From NCBI RefSeq assembly GCF_003184905.1, contig NZ_KZ821207.1, forward strand, positions 70,894-134,893: a stretch of 64,000 bases of DNA, written 5' to 3'. The notes below the pieces were generated by a model. The model was not told the DNA's origin. It ran no database searches and saw only the letters and a list, made by a program, of their open reading frames with translations. This DNA is from Bacillus sp. CGMCC 1.16541 (GTDB lineage: Bacteria; Bacillota; Bacilli; Bacillales; Bacillaceae_H). Shown here one piece after another: positions 37,800 to 46,874 of this stretch. Numbering within the stretch: the first letter of the stretch is position 1; every line of letters begins with the position of its first letter. A program made the position numbers and the translations under genes.

Positions 37800-37946
37800 A
37801 TGAACAAACGTCTAGCAGTCAAACTATTTGGTTCACTTTTAGCGGTTATGTTGGTTACGGCTTGTAGCGGTCAAACAGAGGATCAACAAGAAGAAACACC
37901 AGAAACTGAGCAACAAGAAGAAACGGAAGAAGAGACAACCGAATAA
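37800..37946 (+). CDS. Small acidic lipoprotein
   Basis: A 48-aa lipoprotein precursor: basic N-terminus, hydrophobic helix and lipobox VTAC (Cys 22), leaving a mature chain of only 27 residues that is almost entirely Glu, Gln and Thr. GAAGGGAG precedes the ATG and TATAAT lies at 37725-37730 upstream. No family recognised. It probably sits on the outer face of the membrane. The conserved signal features make it a likely real gene despite its size. Confidence 0.7.
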   Translation: MNKRLAVKLFGSLLAVMLVTACSGQTEDQQEETPETEQQEETEEETTE

Positions 37947-37949
37947 ATT

Positions 37950-38052
37950 AGGAGCCAAGACAAAAGGGGCAAGGAACACCCCTGTTTGGCTCAGCCCACA
38001 ACGGCCCTTGCCATAAAATCCAGTCATATCAATGGATACAGAGGTAAGGGCC
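37950..38052. other. Two-hairpin structured element, copy A
   Basis: Begins a few bases after the lipoprotein stop. Hairpin 1: AGCCAA then GGGG (37966-37969) pairs with CCCC (37979-37982) then TTGGCT. Hairpin 2: GGCCCTTGCC (38003-38012) pairs with GGTAAGGGCC (38043-38052) around an internal ATAAAATCCAGTCATATC loop with AATGGAT. Copy B at 50696-50800 has the same layout with paired base changes. Hairpin 2 resembles elements at 42222 and 52982. Function unknown. Confidence 0.6.
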
Positions 38053-38099
38053 GCTGTATCTAAATCCACTTTTTAAGCTTAATTCCTTCTTAAAGACGA

Positions 38100-38291
38100 A
38101 CGATGACTTTTCTATAATTGTTAGGTTATAAGAACAAGTTCGTTCCATTATCTCCCGCAGAAGTCGAGTGCCTACGCTTCATTCCACCATTTTCTAAAAC
38201 TGTTTTCCGATTCAACAAAAGATCCGAACTATCAATAGGATAACCTATGATAGTTCGGATCTAACTGACTAAAAGACTTATATCCCAGTTT
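38100..38291 (-). repeat. About 190-bp 3' repeat element, copy 2
   Basis: Read on the minus strand it starts nine bases after the clpE stop with AAACTGGGATATAAG, then a terminator-like hairpin (GATCCGAACTATC pairing with GATAGTTCGGATC), and a distal block with GGAACGAACTTGTTCTTA. It is collinear with copy 1 at 31000-31192. The hairpin arms differ between copies but keep pairing. This element and copy A fill the 353-base gap 37947-38299. Confidence 0.8.
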
Positions 38292-38299
38292 CTTTTTCC

Positions 38300-40432
38300 T
38301 TAATTAGATGAAGAAGGTCGAACGATAATCGTGTCTTCTTCGACATCTATATACAGAGTAGCTATTGTTGTTTCGTCTAGTAGTAAATCTGTGATTCGAT
38401 CTTCTACTTGTTCTTGAATAACGCGGCGTAAAGGTCGTGCTCCGAAAGCTGGATGATACCCTAACTCGGCCATCTTTTCTTTGGCTGCGTCTGATATTGT
38501 AAGTGTCACTTGTTGTTCAGACAGCGTTTCCTGTAAGTCAACAAGTAACAAGTCGACAATCTTGACAAGGTCTTGCTTATCAAGGTGATTGAATTCAATG
38601 ATGGCATCAAAACGGTTTAAAAATTCAGGTTTGAAGTAAGATGATAACGAATCAAGAATGGATGCTTGTTTTAATGCATCATTGTTTGCTTCGAATCCAA
38701 CCGTAATTTTCTTTTCACCCACTCCAGCATTACTTGTCATGATAATGACCGTATCTTTAAAGCTTACAGTACGACCTTGACTATCTGTTAAACGACCATC
38801 TTCTAAAATTTGTAAAAACATATGCTGAACATCAGGGTGTGCTTTTTCAATTTCATCTAATAAGATGATGGAGTATGGGTTGCGGCGCACTTTTTCAGTT
38901 AATTGACCTGCTTCTTCATGGCCAACATAACCTGGAGGTGAACCGATTAATTTTGATACAGCATGTTTTTCCATATACTCGCTCATATCAAGGCGCACCA
39001 TCGCGTCTTTAGAGCCAAATAATTCTTCCGCTAACGTTTTTGTTAGCTCTGTTTTACCTACACCTGTTGGACCTACAAATAAAAATGAACCAATTGGACG
39101 GTGTTTAGCTTTTAAGCCAGCACGAGAGCGACGAACCGCTTTTGCGACTTTTTGTACGGCTTCTTGTTGACCAATTACTTTCTCTTGTAGATGATCAGCA
39201 AGGTGTTTCATTTTTGTTGTTTCATTCGCTTGAAGTTTCCCAACAGGAATCCCTGTTTTCTTTTCAATAATACGTTCAATCTGTGAAACATCAACAGTTG
39301 CTTCGCGGTTTGAATCATCCGTTAATTGCTTCTCAAGCTTCATTTCTTCATCACGAAGTTTTGCTGCAACTTCGTACTTTTCTTCTTTTAACGCGTCTTC
39401 TTTTTGTACAGAGATTTCTTTTAAACGATTTTCTACATCGTCTTTATTTGTCACACCAGCTTGTAAATTCATTTTCGAACCAGCTTCGTCTAATAAGTCA
39501 ATGGCTTTATCAGGTAAGAAACGGTCCTGAATATAACGATGTGACAGTGTGACACAAGCTTTGATGGCTTCGTCCGTAAAGGTTACGTTGTGGAAAGCTT
39601 CGTATTTCGATTGAATCCCTTTTAAAATTTCAATCGCTTCATCCACGGTAGGTTCATGAACCATAACTGGCTGAAAGCGACGTTCTAGAGCTGCATCTTT
39701 TTCAATGGCACGATACTCTTTTAACGTCGTTGCACCTACAAGTTGTAACTCTCCACGCGCAAGTGCTGGTTTTAAAATGTTTCCAGCATCCATTGAGCCT
39801 TCTGCAGATCCTGCACCAACAAGTAAATGGATTTCATCAATAAACAAAATCACGTTTTTACGTTGTTGCAGTTCAGTAATCAAGTGCTTCATACGTTCTT
39901 CGAATTGACCACGAATTCCTGTGTTAGCAACAAGCGATGCAACATCTAATAAATACACATCTTTATTGACTAGCTTTGAAGGAACGTCACCTTCTGCAAT
40001 TTTTAATGCTAGCCCTTCTGCAATCGCTGTTTTACCAACTCCAGGCTCACCAATTAATACAGGGTTGTTTTTATTGCGACGATTTAAAATTTCAATGACG
40101 CGTTCAATTTCATCGTCACGTCCAATCACAGGATCAATCAACCCAGTTTTCGCAATCTGTGTTAAGTTTCGGCCAAACTCATCTAACAATCCACCTCCGC
40201 CTTTTGATGGAGAAGGGGCTGTTTGTTTGGCTCCTGTTGGTTGCTCGTTGGCCATTTGATGGAATAATTCATCCATATTCATAAATCCACCACCTAATCC
40301 AGATGGAATTTTATATTGATTAACGACTTCTTGGTAACATTTATGACATAAACGATAGTGTTTCTTTTCATTATTGACTTGCATATTTAAATGAATCGTT
40401 GCGTGATGTTGATGACAGTTTTGACAAATCAT
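38300..40432 (-). CDS. clpE: ClpE, AAA+ unfoldase of the Clp protease
   Basis: A 710-aa Hsp100 ATPase that feeds ClpP with misfolded proteins under heat and other stress. The N-terminal zinc finger (CQNCHQHH at 3-10, CHKCYQE at 29-35) distinguishes ClpE from ClpC. Two AAA+ modules follow: [13 protein letters not shown] near 118 with FIDEIHLL, and [13 protein letters not shown] near 458 with [11 protein letters not shown], separated by a UVR-type coiled coil. B. subtilis ClpE is 699 aa and lies in the same neighbourhood. Two CtsR boxes overlap its promoter. Confidence 0.96.
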   Translation of the reverse strand: MICQNCHQHHATIHLNMQVNNEKKHYRLCHKCYQEVVNQYKIPSGLGGGFMNMDELFHQMANEQPTGAKQTAPSPSKGGGGLLDEFGRNLTQIAKTGLIDPVIGRDDEIERVIEILNRRNKNNPVLIGEPGVGKTAIAEGLALKIAEGDVPSKLVNKDVYLLDVASLVANTGIRGQFEERMKHLITELQQRKNVILFIDEIHLLVGAGSAEGSMDAGNILKPALARGELQLVGATTLKEYRAIEKDAALERRFQPVMVHEPTVDEAIEILKGIQSKYEAFHNVTFTDEAIKACVTLSHRYIQDRFLPDKAIDLLDEAGSKMNLQAGVTNKDDVENRLKEISVQKEDALKEEKYEVAAKLRDEEMKLEKQLTDDSNREATVDVSQIERIIEKKTGIPVGKLQANETTKMKHLADHLQEKVIGQQEAVQKVAKAVRRSRAGLKAKHRPIGSFLFVGPTGVGKTELTKTLAEELFGSKDAMVRLDMSEYMEKHAVSKLIGSPPGYVGHEEAGQLTEKVRRNPYSIILLDEIEKAHPDVQHMFLQILEDGRLTDSQGRTVSFKDTVIIMTSNAGVGEKKITVGFEANNDALKQASILDSLSSYFKPEFLNRFDAIIEFNHLDKQDLVKIVDLLLVDLQETLSEQQVTLTISDAAKEKMAELGYHPAFGARPLRRVIQEQVEDRITDLLLDETTIATLYIDVEEDTIIVRPSSSN

Positions 40433-40479
40433 TTTTTCTACCTCCTAAAATGATTGTAAAAATGGTCAAAGAAATGAGG

Positions 40480-40542
40480 TTTGACTTTGACTATCTTTGA
40501 CTATTGTAACTTCATTATACTTTGACCTTTTTTGACTTTCAA
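40480..40542 (-). promoter_or_regulatory. clpE promoter with two CtsR boxes
   Basis: On the minus strand TTGAAA (40537-40542), a 17-base spacer and TATAAT (40514-40519) form a sigma-A promoter. CtsR heptad repeats are exact: AGTCAAA-AAA-GGTCAAA (40521-40537) between the -35 and -10, and AGTCAAA-GAT-AGTCAAA (40486-40502) downstream, with an extra half-site at 40480-40486. CtsR would hold clpE silent until stress inactivates it. Confidence 0.92.
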
Positions 40543-40731
40543 CTATTTTGCTTCATCTTGTTTTTGGTTGTTTTTGTTAACGATCATGCTATAGAAAAAG
40601 AGATGATGTTTTACAAAAAGTGCAGATTTTCTGTTTTTTACTTTTTACCCTATATAATAAGGAAAAAACATATAAATTCACACGAAGAATGAGACGTTGA
40701 CCAATTGACAAACAATAGGGGAGAGCTTATA

Positions 40732-40795
40732 CTTCAACTAGGTTTCGCACTTAACTGCACAAAAGCGTAAAAGCGTTTAAGTGTGAAAGTAGAAG
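40732..40795 (+). other. Leader hairpin upstream of nhaC
   Basis: TTTCGCACTTAA (40743-40754) pairs with TTAAGTGTGAAA (40777-40788), and an outer CTTC (40732) pairs with GAAG (40792-40795). The right base of the stem touches the AGAGGAG ribosome binding site of nhaC, so folding could reduce translation. No known riboswitch class recognised. The rest of the 40543-40731 gap shows a TATAAT at 40653 but no clear -35 box. Confidence 0.55.
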
Positions 40796-40810
40796 AGGAG
40801 ATTAGAGATC

Positions 40811-42193
40811 ATGAGAAAACAGCTATCATTTTGGCAATCATTAAGTATTATCGTACTTATCTTAGCGTTTATTTTTGTTAGTTTATTTATTTTAAAAGTA
40901 GAACCTCATATTCCATTATTAATGAGTGTCGTTTTACTAAGTATTATCGGTGTTTTTCTAAAATACAAATGGTCAGAACTTGAAAACGGGATTTTAGAAG
41001 GAATTAAGTTAGGGATTAAACCAATTATCATTTTAGGTTTAATTGGCTTGCTCATTGCCATCTGGATGGCAAGCGGAACGATTCCGACCATTTTATCATA
41101 TGGATTTAGCTGGGTTTCACCTTCTTACTTCTTAATTAGTGCCTTACTTATTACTGTTATTGTATCTACCTTTACAGGAAGTACATTTACAACGGTCAGT
41201 ACAGTAGGTGTGGCGTTAATTGGAATTGGAACAGCGGTTGGTGTGCATCCAGGCTTAGCAGCAGGTGCGATTGTATCGGGTGCAGCATTTGGTGATAAAA
41301 TGTCGCCACTTTCTGATACAACGAATTTTGCGTCTGGAATTGTTGGAGTAAAGCTTTTTACACATATTCGTCATATGCTTTGGACGACGCTGCCGAGCTT
41401 ACTTATTACTGCGGTGATTTTCTTTGTCATTGGAATGCGTACGGACTATTCTGCTTTTCAATATGATGATATTGCAGCCGTACAAACGGTACTTAGTGAG
41501 CAGTTTACAATTAGCTTACTTACGCTTCTTTCACCATTACTTGTCCTTATTTTGTCTGTTAAACGATTTGATGTGATTCCAACCTTAATTGCGGGAATTT
41601 TAACAGGATTTGTGACAGCGCTTGTTCTTCAGCAACAATCATTGCCACAATTATTCACCATCTTACAACAAGGTTTAAAAGTTGAATCAGGGAATGAAAT
41701 TGTTGATACGATTGTGAATCGTGGTGGATTGCAATCCATGATGTGGTCAATTTCACTTGTCATGATTGCTCTTGCGTTAGGTGGATTGATGAGAGAAGTT
41801 GGCATTGTGAAATCACTTCTAGAAGGATTAGCTAATAAAATTCGTCGAAGTGGTGATGTTGTACTATCAACTGTATTATCTTCTATTGGTGTCAATGTCA
41901 TTACAGGAGAGCAGTATTTATCAATTTTATTACCAGGTCAAACATTTAAACCATTGTATGAAAAGTGGAACCTTGCATCAAAGAACTTATCACGTACGTT
42001 AGAAGATGCAGGAACACTTGTAAATCCGCTTATTCCATGGGGAGTTAGTGGTGCGTTTATTGCTCAAACATTAGGTGTTGATGTGGTGGATTACGCACCT
42101 TACGCTTTCTTCCTTTTACTATGTCCGATTGTTTCTGTTGTATTAGGATACACGGGAATAGGTATTGCAAAAGAGAATGGAAAAAGAAGCTAA
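40811..42193 (+). CDS. nhaC: NhaC-family sodium/proton antiporter
   Basis: A 460-aa membrane antiporter with about eleven to twelve helices that exports Na+ for H+ at alkaline pH. TFTGSTFTTVSTVGVALIGI near residue 120 and GAAFGDKMSPLSDTTNF near residue 158 are NhaC hallmarks. GAAGAGGAG precedes the ATG. Monocistronic, with a structured leader and terminator. NhaC-type proteins also include malate/lactate antiporters (MleN), so substrate is not certain. Confidence 0.88.
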   Translation: MRKQLSFWQSLSIIVLILAFIFVSLFILKVEPHIPLLMSVVLLSIIGVFLKYKWSELENGILEGIKLGIKPIIILGLIGLLIAIWMASGTIPTILSYGFSWVSPSYFLISALLITVIVSTFTGSTFTTVSTVGVALIGIGTAVGVHPGLAAGAIVSGAAFGDKMSPLSDTTNFASGIVGVKLFTHIRHMLWTTLPSLLITAVIFFVIGMRTDYSAFQYDDIAAVQTVLSEQFTISLLTLLSPLLVLILSVKRFDVIPTLIAGILTGFVTALVLQQQSLPQLFTILQQGLKVESGNEIVDTIVNRGGLQSMMWSISLVMIALALGGLMREVGIVKSLLEGLANKIRRSGDVVLSTVLSSIGVNVITGEQYLSILLPGQTFKPLYEKWNLASKNLSRTLEDAGTLVNPLIPWGVSGAFIAQTLGVDVVDYAPYAFFLLLCPIVSVVLGYTGIGIAKENGKRS

Positions 42194-42221
42194 GACAACG
42201 AAATGTAGTGTTAGCTAACTA

Positions 42222-42276
42222 AACCCTTTGCCGATAAAATCGATTGCGATAATTGATAAGTTGGCAAGGGGTTTTG
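42222..42276 (+). terminator. Terminator of nhaC (hairpin family copy D)
   Basis: AACCCTTTGCC (42222-42232) pairs with GGCAAGGGGTT (42263-42273) with an internal GATAAAATCGATTGCGAT loop and TTGAT, followed by TTGTG. The arrangement matches copies A, B and C of the bulged hairpin family. Confidence 0.75.
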
Positions 42277-42486
42277 TGCATAAAATTTTTCTTCGTTTTC
42301 TGTTCACAAAAACGTTAATAAATCAATCTTAAAATTCTCTAGTCAGGTAACTCAAATACCTTTACTATAAAGATAAAAGGTCGAACACGTGCTGTCATAT
42401 TTATCCTATCCATCCAACAATTCTAAGGGTAATTTGCCAAGCAAGGATTCATCCTAATGATATAGACAACCGAGGAGAGGTTCATA

Positions 42487-43389
42487 TTGAAAAGGTGGAG
42501 CATCGTTGTATTACTTGCAGTGATTGGATTGTCATTAACGCTCTTTTTAAACCATGCAGAGAGCCGTGATGATTTTAAAAGGAAAATGTATCTTATGTCT
42601 CCATATGCGAGTCAAGTTGATGTGTATGAGTTAACGTACCCAAGTGATGGACTACAAATCAAAGGCTTTTTATTACAACCAAAAGACATCAAAAATAAAC
42701 AATTGCCGCTGCTTGTCTACAACCGAGGTGGAAATCGAGATCACGGAGCGGTTAATAAAAGAACATTAGAATACTTGTCATCTTGGGCAGCAAAAGGCTA
42801 TGTAGTGGTCACCACACAATATCGTGGTAATGGTGGAAGCGAAGGAGTAGAAACGTATGGGGGCGATGATATTCACGACGTTATCAACTTAATTCACTGG
42901 GCTGAATCGTTGCCGTATGTAAATGAAAATAAAAAAGTAGCCATCGGTTATTCTCGTGGTGGCATGATGACATACTTACTGATGAAGAATGATATTCAAT
43001 TTGATGCTGTGGCCGTTGTGGCAGGTATTACGGATATGTTTCAATTTTATGAGCAAAGAGGAACCGAAATGAAGAGCGTTTTGCAACAGCTCGTTGGAGA
43101 CCCCGTTCGTGATTATGACAAGTATACGAGTCGTTCTGTTATTTACTGGAGCGAAAAAGTCAATTCACCGCTTTTGTTACTGCATGGTGACCGAGATAAA
43201 AAAGTCCATCACACTCAAGCTCAAAAATTAGTACAACACCTTGAAAAACAAGGGAAAGAATATAAATTTATTGTATACAAAGGTGCAGATCATCCAATTA
43301 AAGCTTACTTTGATGAATACAACAAAGAAATTGACCAATGGTTTACCACTCATCTCAATCAAACGATTGAAAAAGAGGGAGCTTCATAA
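42487..43389 (+). CDS. Membrane-anchored or exported S9-type alpha/beta hydrolase
   Basis: A 300-aa prolyl-oligopeptidase-like hydrolase. N-terminal hydrophobic segment (about 4-20), no lipobox, so secreted or membrane-anchored. Catalytic Ser in AIGYSRGGMMTYL near residue 160, Asp in LLLHGDRDKKVH near 237 and His in KGADHPIKA near 270. TTG start with GAGGAGAGG upstream; a TTG start suggests modest expression. Substrate (peptide or ester) unknown. Confidence 0.85.
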   Translation: MKRWSIVVLLAVIGLSLTLFLNHAESRDDFKRKMYLMSPYASQVDVYELTYPSDGLQIKGFLLQPKDIKNKQLPLLVYNRGGNRDHGAVNKRTLEYLSSWAAKGYVVVTTQYRGNGGSEGVETYGGDDIHDVINLIHWAESLPYVNENKKVAIGYSRGGMMTYLLMKNDIQFDAVAVVAGITDMFQFYEQRGTEMKSVLQQLVGDPVRDYDKYTSRSVIYWSEKVNSPLLLLHGDRDKKVHHTQAQKLVQHLEKQGKEYKFIVYKGADHPIKAYFDEYNKEIDQWFTTHLNQTIEKEGAS

Positions 43390-43400
43390 AATGGCAAAAG

Positions 43401-43428
43401 AGACCGTCATAAAAGGACGGTCCTTTTT
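43401..43428 (+). terminator. Terminator of the S9 hydrolase gene
   Basis: GACCGTC pairs with GACGGTC around a short A-rich loop, followed by TTTTT. It abuts the stop of the convergent CPBP gene. Confidence 0.82.
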
Positions 43429-44006
43429 CACTTGAGAGGAAAAAGATATAGAAGAAGAAGGTCAAACACCAAATGCGAAACGATGACAAATGGTAAGCTC
43501 TTTGTTTTTTCATATAAAGTCCCCCACACAATGCCACCAACAATCGCGGCAAGAAGAAGCAAAGGGTTAAGTGCATACACATGAACACTTGTATACAAAG
43601 CAGTCGCTATTAATATTCGAAGAGAGGGAGAAGAAAGAAATGCGAGCTTTTTGTAGAGGTATCCTCGCCAAACAATTTCTTCCCCGGGAATAATGAGTAG
43701 CAAAAGCGCAAGATGCTGCCACCATGTAGTAGGTGCAATCGACGCATAAAGAGCATCTACGTAAGGCTCAATCGAAAACGGTGTTAAAACGTATGAGCCA
43801 ATTAAAAACAGTAAATATAAGAAAACACCACTACTCATACTTAACATCCACATAGAAAAAGGCAATTGAGAGACGCGTATGTATGGTCTTGACAGTATAA
43901 TTAATAAGCCATAGACGATAGGGAACGTATACCAAAACGGAGTGACATCCCCAAAACTGAGATAAAAGCCAAGGTGTACAAGGCACACCAAACGAAAATA
44001 TTTCAC
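43428..44006 (-). CDS. CPBP-family intramembrane metalloprotease
   Basis: A 192-aa membrane protein with about six helices of the CPBP/Abi (Rce1-like) family. The motif EEIVWRG near residue 110 provides the glutamates and arginine; histidines in YTSVHVYA near 143 and VIVSHLVFD near 178 complete the metal site. Members process prenylated or bacteriocin-related peptides; no such peptide gene is evident nearby. GTG start with AAAGGTGGAA upstream. Confidence 0.88.
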   Translation of the reverse strand: MKYFRLVCLVHLGFYLSFGDVTPFWYTFPIVYGLLIILSRPYIRVSQLPFSMWMLSMSSGVFLYLLFLIGSYVLTPFSIEPYVDALYASIAPTTWWQHLALLLLIIPGEEIVWRGYLYKKLAFLSSPSLRILIATALYTSVHVYALNPLLLLAAIVGGIVWGTLYEKTKSLPFVIVSHLVFDLLLLYLFPLK

Positions 44007-44089
44007 AATCTTCCACCTTTCTTTTAAGCATAATTATAAGCAGAGATGCCACTCTAATAAAGGAAATGATTGATAGGAGGATAAACAAT

Positions 44090-44227
44090 ATGACACAATC
44101 AAAAAAACAACAAGAGCGTCAATGGCGCGTAAGAAAAGAATCGCAAAACCCGACTCATGGTAAAGTGAAATCATTTGAAGAACTGGCTGAAGAATTAACA
44201 CCAGCGACAGATCAACCGAAACAATAA
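44090..44227 (+). CDS. Small conserved-looking hydrophilic protein (DUF6254-like)
   Basis: A 45-aa charged protein with a strong AGGAGG nine bases before the ATG and a terminator directly after the stop. It begins with a Lys/Gln/Arg-rich stretch (KKQQERQWRVRKESQNP) and continues GKVKSFEELAEEL. From memory this resembles the small DUF6254 family of Bacillus, but I could not check. No membrane segment or cysteine. Confidence 0.7.
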   Translation: MTQSKKQQERQWRVRKESQNPTHGKVKSFEELAEELTPATDQPKQ

Positions 44228-44232
44228 AAAAG

Positions 44233-44278
44233 TAGGGTATGTCAAATGCACACCAGCGTGATTGTTTGACATACCCTA
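44233..44278. terminator. Bidirectional terminator
   Basis: A perfect 14-bp stem (44233-44246 with 44265-44278), with A residues before it and TCTGCTTATTTAT after it, between convergent genes. Confidence 0.85.
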
Positions 44279-44287
44279 TCTGCTTAT

Positions 44288-45007
44288 TTATGGATTTGTA
44301 GACCACATTCCAGCCGATTTAATGAAGATGCGTGGATGTAGTTTTAATTGTGCCACCATGAATTCTGCTAAATCTTCTGGTTGCATGACTTTTTCAGGGT
44401 TACCATCTGTTAAGTTTTGGTCAATTGCTAAGTCTGTTGCCACTGTACTTGGTGTTAGGGCAGAAACACGAATGTTATGTTTGCGAACTTCTAATGCAAG
44501 AGATTCCGTTAAGCCTAATACACCAAACTTTGAAGCACTATAAGCACTTGTAACCGGTGCTCCTTTTTGACCTGCGGTTGATGACACGTTGATAATGTCT
44601 CCACTGTTCTTTTCAATCATTTGTGGTAAAACAGCACGTGTCACATAGTACACACCCATTAAGTTTACATCAATGATTTTCTTCCAATCCTCAGGATCAA
44701 CTTCTAGGAATTTACCGAACTTTGCAATTCCTGCGTTGTTTACTAAAATATCGGTTGAACCAAGCTCTTCTTTTAACGAAGCAACTGCTGCTTCCACTTC
44801 TTGCATAGATGCTACATCTGCTGTTGCATAAGCTGCTTTTACACCAAGTGCTTCTACTTCTTTTACAACAGACTGTAAATCTGCTTCTGTGCGTGCGATG
44901 AGTCCGATATGTACGCCTTCTTTAGCAAGTGCAAGTGCTGTCGAACGACCAATACCCTTACCAGCTCCTGTGATAAGTGCAACTTTTCCTTTTAATGATT
45001 GTGTCAT
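44288..45007 (-). CDS. Short-chain dehydrogenase, 3-ketoacyl-ACP reductase-like
   Basis: A 239-aa SDR. Cofactor motif [10 protein letters not shown] at about 14-23, NNAGIAKFG near 90, catalytic Ser in INVSSTAGQ and SAYSASKFG with Tyr and Lys near 153-157. It looks like FabG paralogs of Bacillus that act outside the main fatty-acid operon. Arg in the second strand (LIARTEAD) suggests NADPH. ATG supported by AAAGGAG at 45013-45019. Single gene; substrate unknown. Confidence 0.85.
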   Translation of the reverse strand: MTQSLKGKVALITGAGKGIGRSTALALAKEGVHIGLIARTEADLQSVVKEVEALGVKAAYATADVASMQEVEAAVASLKEELGSTDILVNNAGIAKFGKFLEVDPEDWKKIIDVNLMGVYYVTRAVLPQMIEKNSGDIINVSSTAGQKGAPVTSAYSASKFGVLGLTESLALEVRKHNIRVSALTPSTVATDLAIDQNLTDGNPEKVMQPEDLAEFMVAQLKLHPRIFIKSAGMWSTNP

Positions 45008-45134
45008 ACATAAACTCCTTTCAAAAGTACATGATGAGTAATTATCTAATAAACCTGTAATGAAGTCAAAATGATTGCTTCACCTTATTTAGCATGCTAC
45101 TTCTTTTATTGTGCATTCAAGAGTACTTGCTCAT

Positions 45135-46460
45135 TTATAAACCTGTTCCTTTTGTGGATTTATGGCACACATGAGCAAGGTTTGCAATGAGTTCGTTCAT
45201 GTACCTTTTATCTAGGGTTAACAGTGTATCAACTTGGATGCCTTCCACTATATATTCACTAAACTCCCATACCATTTCTCGAATCTCGTTATCGTTACTC
45301 TCTGCAATGACAATCAGTGCTTTAATGATACTACGGTTAACGGATACATCTTCTTTTGCATAGTGACGAATTTGATAAAAGCTTAAGTATAAGTAATCAA
45401 AAAAACGAGGACGTTGCATAATGACTCTTACCTTGTTATTTTCATCGTAATAGTAAGGTCGCGGAAGTTTCTTTTTACCAAGACGAGCCAAGATATTTCC
45501 GATCTGTTCAATACAGTTAATGGCAGTATTCGGATCATTGACAGCAGGTGAAATAGCTCTTAAAGCAATCTCCGCTAATTTTCGCAACCCAAACTCAACG
45601 TCTCGATAAGGCGCTCGTTGCTCCCCAATTAACACAGCATCTTGAAGTGATTTTTCCACATCTTCTTTTTTTCCTCCCCATATTGAAAATAAAGGAGAGT
45701 ACTTATCTGTAAAATCTGGTTGTCGCTTATGTACTTTAATGACAATATCATGCTCAATGGCCACCCGTAAGAGCTGATCTGTATTAATGAACTCAATATA
45801 CCCTGATATGGAAGGGGTAATTTCAACGGGATGTTGTTCATTGCTTTCGTTTAGGTCTGATTGTTCGAATGGAGCATCAATTCGCTCTGTTCCGCGGTCA
45901 GGATAATTTCCATCAATAATCTTTGTAGTAGCAGAGGAAATGTTGAAGATTAAATTTCCTACTTGAATCCAAGAAGCGGTATGATGAACGAAAAAAACGA
46001 AGACAGCTAAGCAAAAAATTGTCACGATAATGGCAAAGGTAGGTGCTAAAAATAGCTGTTGGTCGTTATCTTTCTTTAGCAGTAGCAATAAAATAACGGA
46101 GTAAACAAACCCGCCAATAAAGCTACCAAGCACACGCCGGGTATTATGATCGGTAATAAAGTTCTGAACTGTTCTTGGTGAAAAGTTCGATAAGAAAGTA
46201 GTAAGGACAACCAAAATAGACGAAAAAGTAATGGTTGTAATTGTGAGTAACGAAGTTGAAATCGAGCTTAGTACGGTTTGAGCCAAGTCTTTATCTGATA
46301 AAATGACTTTCGGTATGTACTTCATCCACGGTTCTTGCTTTGTAATAAAGTAATCAAACTGCATCGTTAACAAGGCTAATAAAAAAGCAACGACTCCATA
46401 TAAAGTGGGTAAGTACCAAAAATTTGAGCGTAGTCGTTCAATCGTGTCGTTTAGTTTCAT
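45135..46460 (-). CDS. DUF2254 membrane protein
   Basis: A 441-aa protein with about four N-terminal hydrophobic segments (residues about 20-180) and a cytoplasmic C-terminal half. It matches the DUF2254 family: FSSILVVLTTFLSNFSPRTV near residue 80 and LRAISPAVNDPNTAINCI near residue 310. The role is unknown. The ATG at 46460 fits the family's usual beginning. In-frame ATGs at 46490 and earlier exist; the nearest ribosome-site match (TAGGAGAGG) is rather far from 46460, so the start is uncertain. Confidence 0.82.
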   Translation of the reverse strand: MKLNDTIERLRSNFWYLPTLYGVVAFLLALLTMQFDYFITKQEPWMKYIPKVILSDKDLAQTVLSSISTSLLTITTITFSSILVVLTTFLSNFSPRTVQNFITDHNTRRVLGSFIGGFVYSVILLLLLKKDNDQQLFLAPTFAIIVTIFCLAVFVFFVHHTASWIQVGNLIFNISSATTKIIDGNYPDRGTERIDAPFEQSDLNESNEQHPVEITPSISGYIEFINTDQLLRVAIEHDIVIKVHKRQPDFTDKYSPLFSIWGGKKEDVEKSLQDAVLIGEQRAPYRDVEFGLRKLAEIALRAISPAVNDPNTAINCIEQIGNILARLGKKKLPRPYYYDENNKVRVIMQRPRFFDYLYLSFYQIRHYAKEDVSVNRSIIKALIVIAESNDNEIREMVWEFSEYIVEGIQVDTLLTLDKRYMNELIANLAHVCHKSTKGTGL

Positions 46461-46608
46461 AAATACATGCCGTCCTCTCCTATCATTCATTTTCCTTATA
46501 ACCATTCTTTGCAAAACTAAAACCTTTTTGAGTATAGTCTTTGCAAAAGCAATGTGGTATAGTAAACAAAGACAATTAAACAAAGAAGTCCGTACAACTC
46601 ATTTGTGC

Positions 46609-46644
46609 GGGAGAGGTTCGCGAACTCCCTCTATAAAAAACTAT
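46609..46644 (+). ncRNA. PreQ1-I riboswitch of queCDEF
   Basis: GAGAGGTTCGCGAACTCCCT followed by CTATAAAAAACTA is a near-perfect class I preQ1 aptamer: P1 stem, then the A-rich tail forming the H-type pseudoknot. A terminator follows at 46670. It should repress queuosine precursor synthesis when preQ1 is abundant. Confidence 0.95.
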
Positions 46645-46669
46645 AACCATTAATAAATGAGTGAATAAT

Positions 46670-46705
46670 AGACACTGTCACTGTATACTGACACGGGTCT
46701 TTTTT
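46670..46705 (+). terminator. First terminator in the que leader
   Basis: AGAC and TGTCA arms (46670-46680) pair with TGACA and GGTCT (46689-46700) with small bulges, followed by six T. It lies 26 bases after the preQ1 aptamer. Confidence 0.78.
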
Positions 46706-46772
46706 AGTCTGTTTATGTATATACGCCTCTATGTGTGAAGGCTTATGTTTAATGGTGTTTAGTTGAAGGGAG

Positions 46773-46800
46773 ATTGCTTTTAAGAAAGCAGTCTTTTTTT
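46773..46800 (+). terminator. Second terminator in the que leader
   Basis: ATTGCTTT pairs with AAAGCAGT around TAAG, followed by seven T, about 100 bases after the aptamer and 75 before queC. Two terminators in one leader is unusual. Nothing else is recognised in the 46461-46874 gap. Confidence 0.75.
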
Positions 46801-46874
46801 CGTATATAGACACGTTATAGAGAATGGTTCACGAATGCTTTTCCTTCTACAGAGTAAAAAGGAGATGGCGTAAA

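Noticed and set aside
37839-38069. 76-codon minus-strand frame over the tiny lipoprotein and element A
   Set aside because: It is antisense to a gene with signal peptide, lipobox and ribosome site, and its first part is the structured element. The similar-looking minus frame at 50591-50773 reflects the shared RNA-like element, not a protein family.
40733-40810. Known sodium or pH riboswitch upstream of nhaC
   Set aside because: The stem is clear but I could not match it to any described class, so it is listed only as a leader hairpin.
45629-45841. Antisense and alternate-frame short ORFs inside DUF2254, mtnW, metN and other genes
   Set aside because: They are reading-frame shadows of well-supported genes, with no ribosome sites and shifted composition.
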